Below are positions 7,908 through 15,090 of a stretch of 24,917 nucleotides of DNA, piece by piece. The position numbers were made by a program, and so were the translations under genes. Location of the stretch: the NCBI GenBank assembly GCA_027318915.1, contig DAHVOH010000049.1:1-24917 (forward strand), given 5' to 3'. How positions within the stretch are numbered: the first letter of the stretch is position 1; each line of letters opens with the position of its first letter. The stretch comes from Clostridiales bacterium. Its GTDB lineage: Bacteria > Bacillota_E > Sulfobacillia > Sulfobacillales > JAIMBI01. Under the pieces are notes generated by a model. The model was not told the DNA's origin. It saw nothing but the letters and a program-made list of their open reading frames with translations, and did not search any database.

Positions 7908-8372
7908 TTACGGGTGCACCCGAAAAATGACTTCCACCTCGACCGGAGCATCCAACGGCAGCGCCACCGCCCCGACCGCCGAGCGAGCGTGGCGCCCCGC
8001 CTCGCCGAACAGCTGCTCCAACAACTCCGAGGCGCCGTTGATGACGCGCGGCTGATCATGAAAGTCCGGGCCGCACTGCACAAATCCCACCACTTTAATC
8101 ACGCCGGCCAGACGGTCGACGCCGCCCACGCGGGCCGCGGCGGCCGCCACCGCATTGAGCGCCGCCTGCCGCGCCTCCTGATACGCTTCTTCAATCGTCA
8201 CGGTCGCGCCGACCGCTCCCTTGACCCGCAGCTGTCCGTGATCAAACGGCAACTGCCCCGATGTCCACACGCGATCGCCGTCCAACAACGCCGGCACGTA
8301 GGCCGCCACCGCCGCAGCCGGCGCCGGCAGCTCGATGCCCAAGTCTTCCAAGCGTTCACTGAGCGCTTTGAT
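7908..8372 (-). CDS. RidA/YjgF-family protein, probable AUC start
   Basis: RidA-family proteins are small trimeric enzymes; classic RidA removes reactive enamines and imines. This one belongs to the longer subgroup (about 154 residues) with AYVPALLDGDRVWTSGQLPF, KGAVGATVTIEEAYQEARQAALN, the KVVGFVQCGPDFHDQPRVINGAS core, and GRHARSAVGAVALPLDAPVEVEVI carrying the conserved Arg. Function within the subgroup is not certain. The start is unusual: AGGAGGTGA is followed five bases later by ATC at 8372-8370, and the only near standard codon, GTG at 8381, lies inside the Shine-Dalgarno itself. No other in-frame start fits. Frame upstream of 8381 is only the shadow of spmB. Followed with no gap by the pseudouridine synthase gene. 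Confidence 0.87.
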   Translation of the reverse strand: MKALSERLEDLGIELPAPAAAVAAYVPALLDGDRVWTSGQLPFDHGQLRVKGAVGATVTIEEAYQEARQAALNAVAAAAARVGGVDRLAGVIKVVGFVQCGPDFHDQPRVINGASELLEQLFGEAGRHARSAVGAVALPLDAPVEVEVIFRVHP

Positions 8373-8387
8373 GCGAGTCACCTCCTC
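8370..8387 (-). promoter_or_regulatory. Perfect Shine-Dalgarno with AUC at start position
   Basis: On the minus strand AGGAGGTGA matches the 16S tail complement at nine positions. The spacer is CTCGC and the next in-frame codon is ATC. The GTG within the Shine-Dalgarno has only GGAGG two bases upstream, too close for normal initiation. Confidence 0.6.
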
Positions 8388-8410
8388 CGGGTTCGCCCCG
8401 GTCCGCCTAG

Positions 8411-8440
8411 AGCCTATCATGCGCGTTTTCCAAGGGTCAA
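8411..8440 (-). promoter_or_regulatory. Candidate SigA-type promoter for the ridA-rluB-pncB genes
   Basis: Reading the minus strand, TTGACC (8440-8435) and TAGGCT (8416-8411) are separated by 18 bases, about 25 bases upstream of the ridA-like ribosome site. The -35 is five of six to consensus; the -10 is weaker. It lies in the 130-bp divergent region with spmB. Confidence 0.45.
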
Positions 8441-8513
8441 CCGGCTTCGGTGCTGGCTTGGCCGTCCGTTCCATATCGATTACCGACAGCGCGTTGGATG
8501 AGGAGGGCCCGGT

Positions 8514-9047
8514 GTGACGCGGGTGATGGATGCGGTGTCGGCGTGGGCGATTCCCGTACTGCTGGGCATCATCCCCCTGTATGGATGGATCCGAGGCGTC
8601 AACGTGTATGAGACGTTTGTCAAAGGGGCCGAGGAGGGGTTCCGGATGGCGCTCATGATGCTGCCCTATTTGGTCGGCATTCTGGTGGCGCTGAGCATCT
8701 TTGAGGTGTCCGGCGCCATGGCTCGCGTCATCGGCGCCATCACGGCCCCGTTGGCGGCGGTCGGCGTTCCGGCTCCGGTTGTTCCCCTCATGCTGGTGCG
8801 CCCGCTGTCCGGCGGCGCGGCCCTGGGCATGACCGCCGAGATCCTCCACCGTTACGGGCCCGACTCCCTGGTGGGCCGACTGGCGTCCACCCTTCAATCC
8901 AGCACGGACACCACGTTCTACGTCGTCACCCTCTATTTTGGATCGGTCGGCGTTCGGCGCATCCGTTACGCCCTCTGGGTCGCTCTTGTGGGCGACTTGG
9001 CCGGGTTCATCGCCGTCCTGCTTTTGGGCCACGTCCTTTGGGGCTGA
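8514..9047 (+). CDS. spmB: Spore maturation protein SpmB
   Basis: SpmB is a nucleoside-transporter-like (gate domain) membrane protein needed with SpmA for full spore-core dehydration. The 177 residues show an N-terminal membrane helix (WAIPVLLGIIPLYGWI), VNVYETFVKGAEEGFRMALMMLPYLVGILVAL, the VRPLSGGAALGMTAEI segment and DTTFYVVTLYFGSVGVRRIRYAL, which together match SpmB in order and length. The GTG start has AGGAGGG upstream. In B. subtilis spmA and spmB are consecutive in one operon; here spmB is on the opposite strand and its last 41 bases overlap the 3' end of spmA. I see no convincing mother-cell (SigE) promoter in the short upstream region. Confidence 0.92.
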   Translation: MTRVMDAVSAWAIPVLLGIIPLYGWIRGVNVYETFVKGAEEGFRMALMMLPYLVGILVALSIFEVSGAMARVIGAITAPLAAVGVPAPVVPLMLVRPLSGGAALGMTAEILHRYGPDSLVGRLASTLQSSTDTTFYVVTLYFGSVGVRRIRYALWVALVGDLAGFIAVLLLGHVLWG

Positions 9048-9684
9048 TCGAACGATTTCGCCATCGCCAGATGCGGTCCACGGTCAGCGCCACCACCATG
9101 GACGCCCCCGTCGCCAGTGCCGTGGGTCCGACAATGGCGGTGGGCGTGCGCGACCCCGCCGCCACCCGCAAGGCGATGACGGTGGCCGGGACCAAATTCA
9201 GCACGGCCGTGTTGGCGGCCAAAAAGGTGATCATGTCGGCCGACGCGGTGCTCTCGTCCGGATTCAACCGTTGCAGATCCTGCATCGCCTTCAACCCAAA
9301 GGGCGTGGCGGCGCTGCCCATGCCCAAAACGTTGGCCACCAGGTTCATGGCCATGTTGCCCAAGGCCGGATCCTGCGCCGGCACGTCGGGAAAGAGGCGA
9401 CGCAGCGCGGGCGCCAGTCCGCGGGCCAGCAGGCGCATCAGTCCCGACTCTTCCGCCACCCGCGCGAGCCCCAGCCAGAGGGTCATAATGGCGACAAATC
9501 CGAAGGCGACCTCGACCCCTTTTTCGGCGGCGCCGACGGCCGCCTGTGTAATTTCCGGCATCCGGTGGGTGAGACCGCTGACGATGAGACCGCCCACGAT
9601 GAGAATGACCCATACGGCGTTGACCGCTGCCCTCCACTCCTTGGAGGCATCGTATGCGGGCGGGCCGGGCGCGAAGACGAGCAT
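9007..9684 (-). CDS. spmA: Spore maturation protein SpmA
   Basis: SpmA partners SpmB in spore maturation. Recognisable segments are VNAVWVILIVGGLIVSGL (N-terminal helix), ITQAAVGAAEKGVEVAFGF, LWLGLARVAEESGLM, a loop with LFPDVPAQDPALGNMAMNL, ANVLGMGSAATPFGLKAMQDL, MITFLAANTAVLNLVPATVIALR and TPTAIVGPTALATG, all in family order. Compared with B. subtilis (196 residues) it has about 20 extra N-terminal residues and a basic tail. The ATG at 9684 lies five bases after the stop of the preceding gene; homology would allow a start nearer 'VNAVW', but no standard start codon is available there. It ends a long minus-strand series that includes the ku genes. Confidence 0.9.
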   Translation of the reverse strand: MLVFAPGPPAYDASKEWRAAVNAVWVILIVGGLIVSGLTHRMPEITQAAVGAAEKGVEVAFGFVAIMTLWLGLARVAEESGLMRLLARGLAPALRRLFPDVPAQDPALGNMAMNLVANVLGMGSAATPFGLKAMQDLQRLNPDESTASADMITFLAANTAVLNLVPATVIALRVAAGSRTPTAIVGPTALATGASMVVALTVDRIWRWRNRSISPKGRGPKAGRR

Positions 9685-9689
9685 CCCGC

Positions 9690-10328
9690 TCAGCAGCTCT
9701 CCAGGGCACGCCCCACGACGGCGGCCGGCACCACGCCCACCGCGGCCCAATGGCTCTCGGGGCCCGCCACCCGCGTGTAGGGAACCTCGACGAGAGGAGG
9801 CCCCTCCGCCCTAGGCAAACCGGTCGACAACGAGGTGACGACAACGTCGTGCGCGCGGCGCGCGGCGCCGGACGCCGTCCAAGCATGCCGCACAGCCAGG
9901 GGGCTATGAGGGCAGCTGGCGGTGACAAAGACCTCAACCCGGCCCCCCGCCGCGCGCGTCCGGCGGCCCGCAAGGGATTCGGCTCCCATGATCGCCACGG
10001 TCTGCACCAAAGCCGAAAACACGTAGCCCCGCGGCCACCCGCAAAACCACGCTGCCGCATCCGCGCCGACCGTGCTGATGCGGACGACCGCGGGACCTGG
10101 CCCCGGCGGCGTCGATCCGGCTCTGGTCGTGCAGGAGAGGGCGGGATGGAGGGACACCAACTCGGAGAGGGCCGTCAGCGCGTCGGCAGCGTCGCGCGTC
10201 GAGGCCGCGTCGGCGCCCGCCGCCGGAGGGTCCGGGCCGCCGTCGGGCCAGACCGTTATCTCCACCGGATGGCTCACAGCGCTCAGGAGACGCGTCAGAA
10301 CGCGCCGTTCGCGCCGGTCGAAGATCAC
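9690..10328 (-). CDS. Protein disulfide oxidoreductase-like thioredoxin-fold protein with CxxS site
   Basis: The 212 residues read as two thioredoxin-like units, the layout of archaeal/thermophile protein disulfide oxidoreductases and of the AhpF N-terminus. The clues are RRVLTRLLSAVSHPVEITVW, FCGWPRGYVFSALVQTVAIM in the middle (compare 'G.P.GYEFSSLI'), then VEVFVTASCPHSPLAVRHAW and the cis-Pro-type VPYTRVAG. The C-terminal active site is CPHS (C139, S142) instead of CPYC, and the N-terminal unit has no CxxC. It therefore cannot form an intramolecular disulfide there and may act as a monothiol or glutaredoxin-like protein, or have lost activity. The GTG start overlaps the rhodanese stop by four bases (GTGA), so the two are coupled. 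Confidence 0.68.
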   Translation of the reverse strand: MIFDRRERRVLTRLLSAVSHPVEITVWPDGGPDPPAAGADAASTRDAADALTALSELVSLHPALSCTTRAGSTPPGPGPAVVRISTVGADAAAWFCGWPRGYVFSALVQTVAIMGAESLAGRRTRAAGGRVEVFVTASCPHSPLAVRHAWTASGAARRAHDVVVTSLSTGLPRAEGPPLVEVPYTRVAGPESHWAAVGVVPAAVVGRALESC

Positions 10329-10705
10329 GGGGCGCAGCGCGGGGGGACCGAACGCCAGCGATATTGGGCCCACGCCACCATGCCCCCGGACAAACAATAC
10401 ACGTGGCGGAATCCGCGCCGCCGCAACTGAGCCAATGCCTGAATCTCCCGATAGCTGCTCCGACACACGAGCACAATGCGCTGATCCGGGTTCCACACCC
10501 GGCTCATCTGGGGGATGCGCACCAGCGGCACCGAGACGGCCGTCCGGATGTGACCCGTCTGGTATTCTTCGCGACTCCGGATGTCCGCCACCACCGGCAG
10601 TTCCGGCTCGTTCAGCCACGAATCCACGTCCGCCGCGCGGATCCACCGCACCCGCATCCAGGGCCGCACCTGCCACACCACCACGACGGCCAGTGCCCCG
10701 GCCAC
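10325..10705 (-). CDS. Membrane-anchored rhodanese-like protein
   Basis: The 126 residues begin with a hydrophobic stretch (GALAVVVVWQV) that is probably a membrane anchor or signal. A single rhodanese domain follows: DVDSWLNEPELPVVADIRS.EEY..GHI, then IVLVCRSSYRE with the persulfide-carrying Cys81, a RRRGFRHVYCLSGGMVAW segment and a basic tail. Rhodaneses carry sulfane sulfur; the substrate here is unknown. The GTG start has GGGGAGGGG about 11 bases upstream. The stop overlaps the start of the disulfide-oxidoreductase-like gene, suggesting a shared thiol/persulfide task. Confidence 0.85.
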   Translation of the reverse strand: MAGALAVVVVWQVRPWMRVRWIRAADVDSWLNEPELPVVADIRSREEYQTGHIRTAVSVPLVRIPQMSRVWNPDQRIVLVCRSSYREIQALAQLRRRGFRHVYCLSGGMVAWAQYRWRSVPPRCAP

Positions 10706-10741
10706 AATCCAGTCCAGCCGGACCCCTCCCCCGCCAGTGTA

Positions 10742-12373
10742 TCACTCCGAAGCCAGCGGCTCGGTCGACTCCTCCGCGGACGGCCACGCCAAACGGCGCC
10801 GGACGGCGAGAAATTCCCGCGCCAGCTGGTCCAGCCGGTCCGACACGGTCCGTTGGTCTTCCGCCGTCAGAAAAATGTTCAACAGCCGGCTTTCCAGGCT
10901 CGGCCCGCGGCGTTCCAGGTGCCGGACAATGACGTCCAGTTCGCCGACGACCTGCCGAAAGAGATCAATCTTCTCATGGAGGAGACGGAGAATGTGTTCC
11001 TCCACGGTGTCGACCACCACCAGATTGTAGATCTGCACCGTGTGGGTCTGTCCGAGACGGTGCAGGCGGCCGATCCGCTGCTCGATGCGCATGGGATTCC
11101 ACGGCAGGTCGTAGTTGATGAGATGATGGCACCACTGGAGATTCAGGCCTTGGCCGCCGGCCTCGGTCGCAATCATGGCCGTCCGCGGGCGCCGGAACCA
11201 GCCGAGACACGCTTCGCGAGCAGCCGGGGTGAGCGCCCCGTGGAAGGCCCCCACCTCGACGTCGCCCTCCCGCAGGCGATTCACCAGCATCTCCTGCGTG
11301 GCTCGGTATTCCGTGAACACCACCACCCGGTCACCGATCCGCCGGACCAGGTCGACCAGCGCCCGCGCTTTGGCCGACTCGCCAATCCGGTGGCATTGTT
11401 CCAACAGGACGCCACGATCCGGTCCCAGCCAATCGGCGCGCGCCAGGGTGGGTTCCAGAGCGGCCGGGCTGGAACAGAGCTCGCGCTGCAGCGTGAGGAT
11501 GGGCAGTACCGGCGCGCGGTCCCGCAGTCTCGCCCGATATTCCCGCCGCAGGCGATCGGAAAGCGCGCGGTACAACACCGCCTCGGTCGCGGACAGCCGA
11601 ACCGGGCACAGCGTCACCTCCCGCTGGGGCCACGTGCCCTCCAGCTCCTGTCGCTGATGGCGCACCATGACTTGGTCCAACAGGTGGCGTAGCGCGGTCG
11701 CGTTCTTGGCCGTCCGCTTGTCCAGGATGAACTGGCGGTAGAACCGAAGATAGGGCCCGAACAGTCCGGGCTGGACCAAATTGACCAGCGTGTAAAGCTC
11801 CGTCAACTGATTCTCCATCGGCGTCGCGGTCAAGAGCAGCAAATGACGTCGGCTCAGTCCTGAAACCAGTTCGTGGTTGAGCGTTCGCGGATTCTTTAGA
11901 TGATGGGCCTCATCGACGACCACCAGCCCCCATCGCACCGCCGCCAGATCCTGCCGTTGGCGAGGCCGCTTCCCGGTGTCTAGGGAGAGGATGGTGACGG
12001 ACGCGGCGGGGTCGAGGGTGGTGGCGGCGGTCCATCCAAACTTGTCCCGCCATTCCCGGCGCCACTGGCCCACCAGACCGGCGGGCGCCAGGACCAGCGT
12101 CGGACCCAAGTCCTCCCGGTGCATGAGCTCGGCCCGCACTAGGCCCGCCTCGATAGTCTTGCCCAGTCCGACCTCATCGGCCAGAATGCCAGATCCTCCC
12201 AGCTCCTCGACCACTTTCGACACCGTTTGCACTTGATGCGGATACACGATGAGTCCGTGTGCCATCCGGTCCCGGACAAACGCCCGGCAGGACAGCCGGT
12301 CCACCGCCGCCAGGATGTCCGGCTCCGGCCGACCATGACTCCGAATGGGGTCCGTTGTCGTGATGGCCCTCAA
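10742..12373 (-). CDS. SNF2-family DNA-dependent ATPase (YqhH-like)
   Basis: A complete SNF2/RapA-type motor of 543 residues. Lobe 1 has YPHQVQTV (Q motif), GILADEVGLGKT (P-loop, 69-73), VLAPAGLVGQWRREW, VVVDEAHHLKN (DEAH 154-157) and LLTATPMEN. Lobe 2 has VVVFTEYRATQEML, GAFHGALTP, EAGGQGLNLQ, YDLPWNPMRIEQRIGRLHRLGQ and YNLVVVDTVEEHIL. It is close in architecture to B. subtilis YqhH. Such ATPases translocate on duplex DNA to remodel protein-DNA complexes. The start is probably the TTG at 12373, with AAGGGGG two bases upstream, which is tight; the first 40 residues are uncertain. It lies 59 bp after the LigD-type polymerase gene on the same strand, which suggests a link to end-joining, and a SWIM protein that could partner it is 4.6 kb away. 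Confidence 0.92.
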   Translation of the reverse strand: MRAITTTDPIRSHGRPEPDILAAVDRLSCRAFVRDRMAHGLIVYPHQVQTVSKVVEELGGSGILADEVGLGKTIEAGLVRAELMHREDLGPTLVLAPAGLVGQWRREWRDKFGWTAATTLDPAASVTILSLDTGKRPRQRQDLAAVRWGLVVVDEAHHLKNPRTLNHELVSGLSRRHLLLLTATPMENQLTELYTLVNLVQPGLFGPYLRFYRQFILDKRTAKNATALRHLLDQVMVRHQRQELEGTWPQREVTLCPVRLSATEAVLYRALSDRLRREYRARLRDRAPVLPILTLQRELCSSPAALEPTLARADWLGPDRGVLLEQCHRIGESAKARALVDLVRRIGDRVVVFTEYRATQEMLVNRLREGDVEVGAFHGALTPAAREACLGWFRRPRTAMIATEAGGQGLNLQWCHHLINYDLPWNPMRIEQRIGRLHRLGQTHTVQIYNLVVVDTVEEHILRLLHEKIDLFRQVVGELDVIVRHLERRGPSLESRLLNIFLTAEDQRTVSDRLDQLAREFLAVRRRLAWPSAEESTEPLASE

Positions 12374-12432
12374 TCCCCCTTCTCATCCGCCCGATCCCGG
12401 GGCGAGCAGCCCCGCCCCTCCGCGCCCGGACT

Positions 12433-13272
12433 CTAGAACCCGCGTCGCAGCTCGCTGAGGGGCGGAATCCCGGCCCGGTCCAGGCATTCGCCGATGTCGA
12501 CCGCCGGCGGGCGGGCAAATGTCGGTACCGGACCGCTCCCCACAGTGGGGACGGTGAAACCCGGCACGGTCCGGCCGCGAATGTCCGGCCAAGCCGTCGG
12601 CCAGCTGACCGGCGCCTCGGGCAGTCCCCGTACGCTGAACGGCGCGGCCATGGTGCGGTTGCCGGCATTCTGCAGGTAATCGATGTAGACCCGACCGCCG
12701 CGTCGGCCCACCGTGCGCGTCAGGGTCGTCGCGTTGGGCCAGGTGAGTCGGATCAGGCGGGCCAGACGCTCCGCTTGCGCCAGGGCAGCATCCGCGCCCA
12801 CCGGCTGCACCGGAATGTACAGGTGAAGGCCCCGCCCTCCCGAGGTCTTGAGGCTGTACGGCATTCCCAACTTGGCGAGCAGGGCCGCGACCGCCTCGCC
12901 CACCGCCACGGCCTGCCCGAAGTCCGCCGGCGGATGAGGGTCCAGATCCACCACCGTCCAATCATGACGCCCGGCCAACGATAGCCGACCCAACGGCGCA
13001 TGCACTTCGACGATGCCCTGGGCCGCCCAGCGGCCCAAATCATCGACCGTATCGATGCGAATGGGCACGCGCCCCTCCGGACTCCCGGTCCGCCCGGCGA
13101 GGTGACGTTGGTAAAAGCATCCCCCGCCAAGACCGATCGGCCAGCGCCGGAGGGTTAGAGCACGATCCTTCAGATGGGGCACCATCGCACCGGCCACCTG
13201 GGCGTAGTACCGGGCCAGATCCACGCCGGTCAGTCCCACCTCGGGAAACAGCACCCGCTCCCGATGCGCCAT
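12433..13272 (-). CDS. ligD: LigD-type primase-polymerase (NHEJ polymerase)
   Basis: This archaeo-eukaryotic primase-family polymerase fills gaps and adds (ribo)nucleotides at broken ends bridged by Ku. It has RERVLFPEVGLTGVDLARYYAQVA at the start, ALTLRRWP, the metal-binding DLDP in HDWTVVDLDPHPP, PYSLKTSGGRGLHLYIPVQP with the conserved Ser/Gly/His, RVYIDYLQN and APFSVRGLPEAPVSWP. The length (279) is that of a stand-alone domain; in most bacteria it is fused to ligase. The ATG at 13272 overlaps the ligase stop by one base (TGATG), and open frame upstream of this is spurious. No nuclease domain is present in the cluster. Confidence 0.93.
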   Translation of the reverse strand: MAHRERVLFPEVGLTGVDLARYYAQVAGAMVPHLKDRALTLRRWPIGLGGGCFYQRHLAGRTGSPEGRVPIRIDTVDDLGRWAAQGIVEVHAPLGRLSLAGRHDWTVVDLDPHPPADFGQAVAVGEAVAALLAKLGMPYSLKTSGGRGLHLYIPVQPVGADAALAQAERLARLIRLTWPNATTLTRTVGRRGGRVYIDYLQNAGNRTMAAPFSVRGLPEAPVSWPTAWPDIRGRTVPGFTVPTVGSGPVPTFARPPAVDIGECLDRAGIPPLSELRRGF

Positions 13273-14063
13273 CACGACCGCGCCTCCGGCGCCCATCCCT
13301 GGAAACGCGGATGACGGAGCCGTCCCTGCGGATTTCGGCCGCGGGCAGCGATAAGGACGCGGGAGCCAATCAGGCCCGTCCGCGCTGCCAGCTCCGCCGG
13401 AGCGGGCACTACGGTGCAGGGTTGATTTCGGGCCTGGCCAGGCTCTGCCACCACCAGAGACAGTCCCTCCGCACGGGGCCGAACCCCCACCACCGTCATG
13501 GTTTGTTCGTGCCAAGCCAATATCTTGAGCCATGCGTCCGTCCGCACGCCCGGCCGATAGGCGCTGTCCAGGCGTTTGGCCATCACGCCTTCGAGGCCGC
13601 TTTGACAGACGGCCTCGTAAAACCGGCGGCCCTGCCCCTCCACCCCGTCCGCCAACATGAGGAGCGGTCCCGGATGAGCCACCCGCCGCAAGTGCTGAAG
13701 ACGCTCCCTGAGGGGCCGCTCGATAAGCCAGCCGCTCCCGTCATACAGACAGTCGAAGACCACATACAGCCACCGGGGCCGCCGCCGGTACAACACCGCG
13801 AACTCGGGACGACCCGCCGCGTCGACGCCCAGCAGTTCCCCGTCCACGACCACCGGTGGGGTCAGGCTGGCGCCGAGCTCCACCAAACCCGGAAAGCGGA
13901 CCAACAGGTCTCGTCCCTGCCGTGACCACATCCGCAGACGATCGGTGTGGCTCACCACCGCCCGCCATCCGTCCCACTTCACCTCGAATCTCCATGCCGG
14001 GTCGTCGAAGGCGTCCCCGGCCGTCCCGGCCAGCATGGGCGGAAGAAATCGGTCCGGCTTCAT
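13272..14063 (-). CDS. ATP-dependent DNA ligase (LigD ligase module)
   Basis: The enzyme seals breaks in NHEJ. Nucleotidyltransferase motif I is EVKWDGWRAV with the adenylated Lys29; then come DGELLGVD, WLYVVFDCLYDG, SGLEGVMAKRLDS (motif IV) and TDAWLKIL (motif V). An OB-fold tail follows (MTVVGVRP, IGSRVLIAARG, LRHPRFQGW). The length (263) is minimal but complete. The start ATG overlaps the ku stop by four bases (ATGA), and its stop overlaps the polymerase start by one base. LigD's ligase and polymerase are thus separate but translationally coupled polypeptides. Confidence 0.93.
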   Translation of the reverse strand: MKPDRFLPPMLAGTAGDAFDDPAWRFEVKWDGWRAVVSHTDRLRMWSRQGRDLLVRFPGLVELGASLTPPVVVDGELLGVDAAGRPEFAVLYRRRPRWLYVVFDCLYDGSGWLIERPLRERLQHLRRVAHPGPLLMLADGVEGQGRRFYEAVCQSGLEGVMAKRLDSAYRPGVRTDAWLKILAWHEQTMTVVGVRPRAEGLSLVVAEPGQARNQPCTVVPAPAELAARTGLIGSRVLIAARGRNPQGRLRHPRFQGWAPEARS

Positions 14064-14848
14064 GGCGGCCCACCGCCCACGCTCTGCGCCGCCGCCACCG
14101 ACGCCCGCAGTTGAGCGACCAGGTCGCCGAGAACCGTGCCGGGCGCGGGAGCATTCGCCGGCGCCAGCGCGGCCCGCTCGTCGATCCACCGGCGCAGGCG
14201 AGCCTTGGCGCGGTCGGGATAATGCGCCGGGTCAAACGGTTCCGTCAGCTGCTCGAGCAGCATCTCGGCCAGTCGTTCCTCCTCCGAAGTCACCGAGACC
14301 CCCGCCGGCGTACCGAATTGGGCCCCGACCATCCGCACATTTTCGGGATAATGCATCGCATGCAGCATGATGGCGCCGGACCCGTAGGGACGGACGAGGG
14401 CCAGTTGGCGCCGGCGCCGGAGCCGCATCTCCGCCACGGCCACCTGGCGGCGGTGTTGCATGGCCTGCCATAACAGCCGGTATGGCTTGCGACCGCCCTG
14501 GCCCGGCTCGGCCCAGTAGGCGTCGCCATAGAAGACGATGTCGATCTCCGCCGCCGGATGAAACGTGAGGATCTGGATCAGCGATTCCCGTCGGTCATCC
14601 GGCTGCCCGAGGAGCTCGGGCTCGTCCACCACAATCAGTCGTCCGTCGTCGGCCTCGGCACCGTGAGCCAATTCCCCGGCGTCGACCGGACGCTGACAGG
14701 CTGGACACCGTTTGACGTATTGGATCCGTGTTCCGCAGTCGCGGTGGACCCAGTGCAGCGGAATGCGCTCGGCGTCCAGCGCGCGATAGAGCTGTATCGG
14801 GATGGCCACCAGGCCGAACCCGACGACGCCTTTGAACAAGCTCCGCAC
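14060..14848 (-). CDS. ku: DNA end-binding protein Ku
   Basis: Bacterial Ku forms a homodimeric ring on double-strand ends and recruits LigD. The 262-residue protein starts VRSLFKGVVGFGLVAIPIQLYRAL, as Ku proteins do. It continues with LHWVHRDCGTRIQYVKRCPACQRPV, LIQILTFHPAAEID, AYWAEPG, the MQHRRQVAVAEMRLRRRRQLALVRPYGSG core region and a ring-strand segment with MLHAMHYPENVR. The C-terminus is short, without a long Lys-rich tail. AGGAGGT lies six bases before the GTG. It is the first gene of the ku-ligase-polymerase series. In B. subtilis the equivalents (ykoV/ykoU) work in spores under SigG; no matching promoter is obvious here. Confidence 0.94.
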   Translation of the reverse strand: MRSLFKGVVGFGLVAIPIQLYRALDAERIPLHWVHRDCGTRIQYVKRCPACQRPVDAGELAHGAEADDGRLIVVDEPELLGQPDDRRESLIQILTFHPAAEIDIVFYGDAYWAEPGQGGRKPYRLLWQAMQHRRQVAVAEMRLRRRRQLALVRPYGSGAIMLHAMHYPENVRMVGAQFGTPAGVSVTSEEERLAEMLLEQLTEPFDPAHYPDRAKARLRRWIDERAALAPANAPAPGTVLGDLVAQLRASVAAAQSVGGGPP

Positions 14849-14942
14849 GCCGACACCTCCTGGCCCTAGTGTCACCAAGCGGCGCGCCGGCAAACGGAAC
14901 GGTTTGCGCCTCGCCTCCGCTGCGGATCCGGGCGCGGGACGG

Positions 14943-14961
14943 ACGGGCGCGCGCCGCCCGT
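14943..14961. repeat. Short GC-rich hairpin upstream of ku
   Basis: ACGGGCG and CGCCCGT form 7-bp arms around a five-base loop. It may be a terminator remnant, a leader element or chance in a GC-rich sequence. Confidence 0.3.
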
Positions 14962-15059
14962 GGCGAAGATGTGCGCCCCAGCTGACGCGTCTTCGCGAGG
15001 GATGCCGGGCGGCGGGGTCCAAACCGTTGCGGAGGGGACTGAGAGCGGCGCCGGGGGTT

Positions 15060-15083
15060 GGGCGCCCGTGACAGGCGGCGCCC
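15060..15083 (-). terminator. Possible U-less terminator hairpin after gerW
   Basis: GGGCGCC and GGCGCCC form perfect 7-bp arms around a 10-base loop, seven bases after the gerW stop codon on the minus strand. No T-run follows. Its position directly after a stop, like other hairpins in this window, suggests a 3'-end function. Confidence 0.4.
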
Positions 15084-15090
15084 TGGCCGA

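Larger units (their letters stand above)
14849..15090. other. Intergenic region upstream of ku
   Basis: The 242 bp between gerW and ku hold no convincing gene. They contain two GC-rich inverted repeats (listed separately) and two copies of CAAACCGTT: about 14900 in minus orientation and about 15030 in plus orientation. I could not identify a SigA- or SigG-type promoter with confidence. Confidence 0.5.

Noticed and set aside
8382..9032. N-terminal extension of the RidA-like frame to 374 residues
   Set aside because: The extra sequence is the antisense shadow of spmB; family length and the ribosome site put the start at about 8372-8381.
10364..11692. Long plus-strand open frame opposite the SNF2 gene (442 codons)
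   Set aside because: It is His/Arg/Pro-rich without family motifs, and lies antisense to a clear SNF2 ATPase; a GC-rich shadow.
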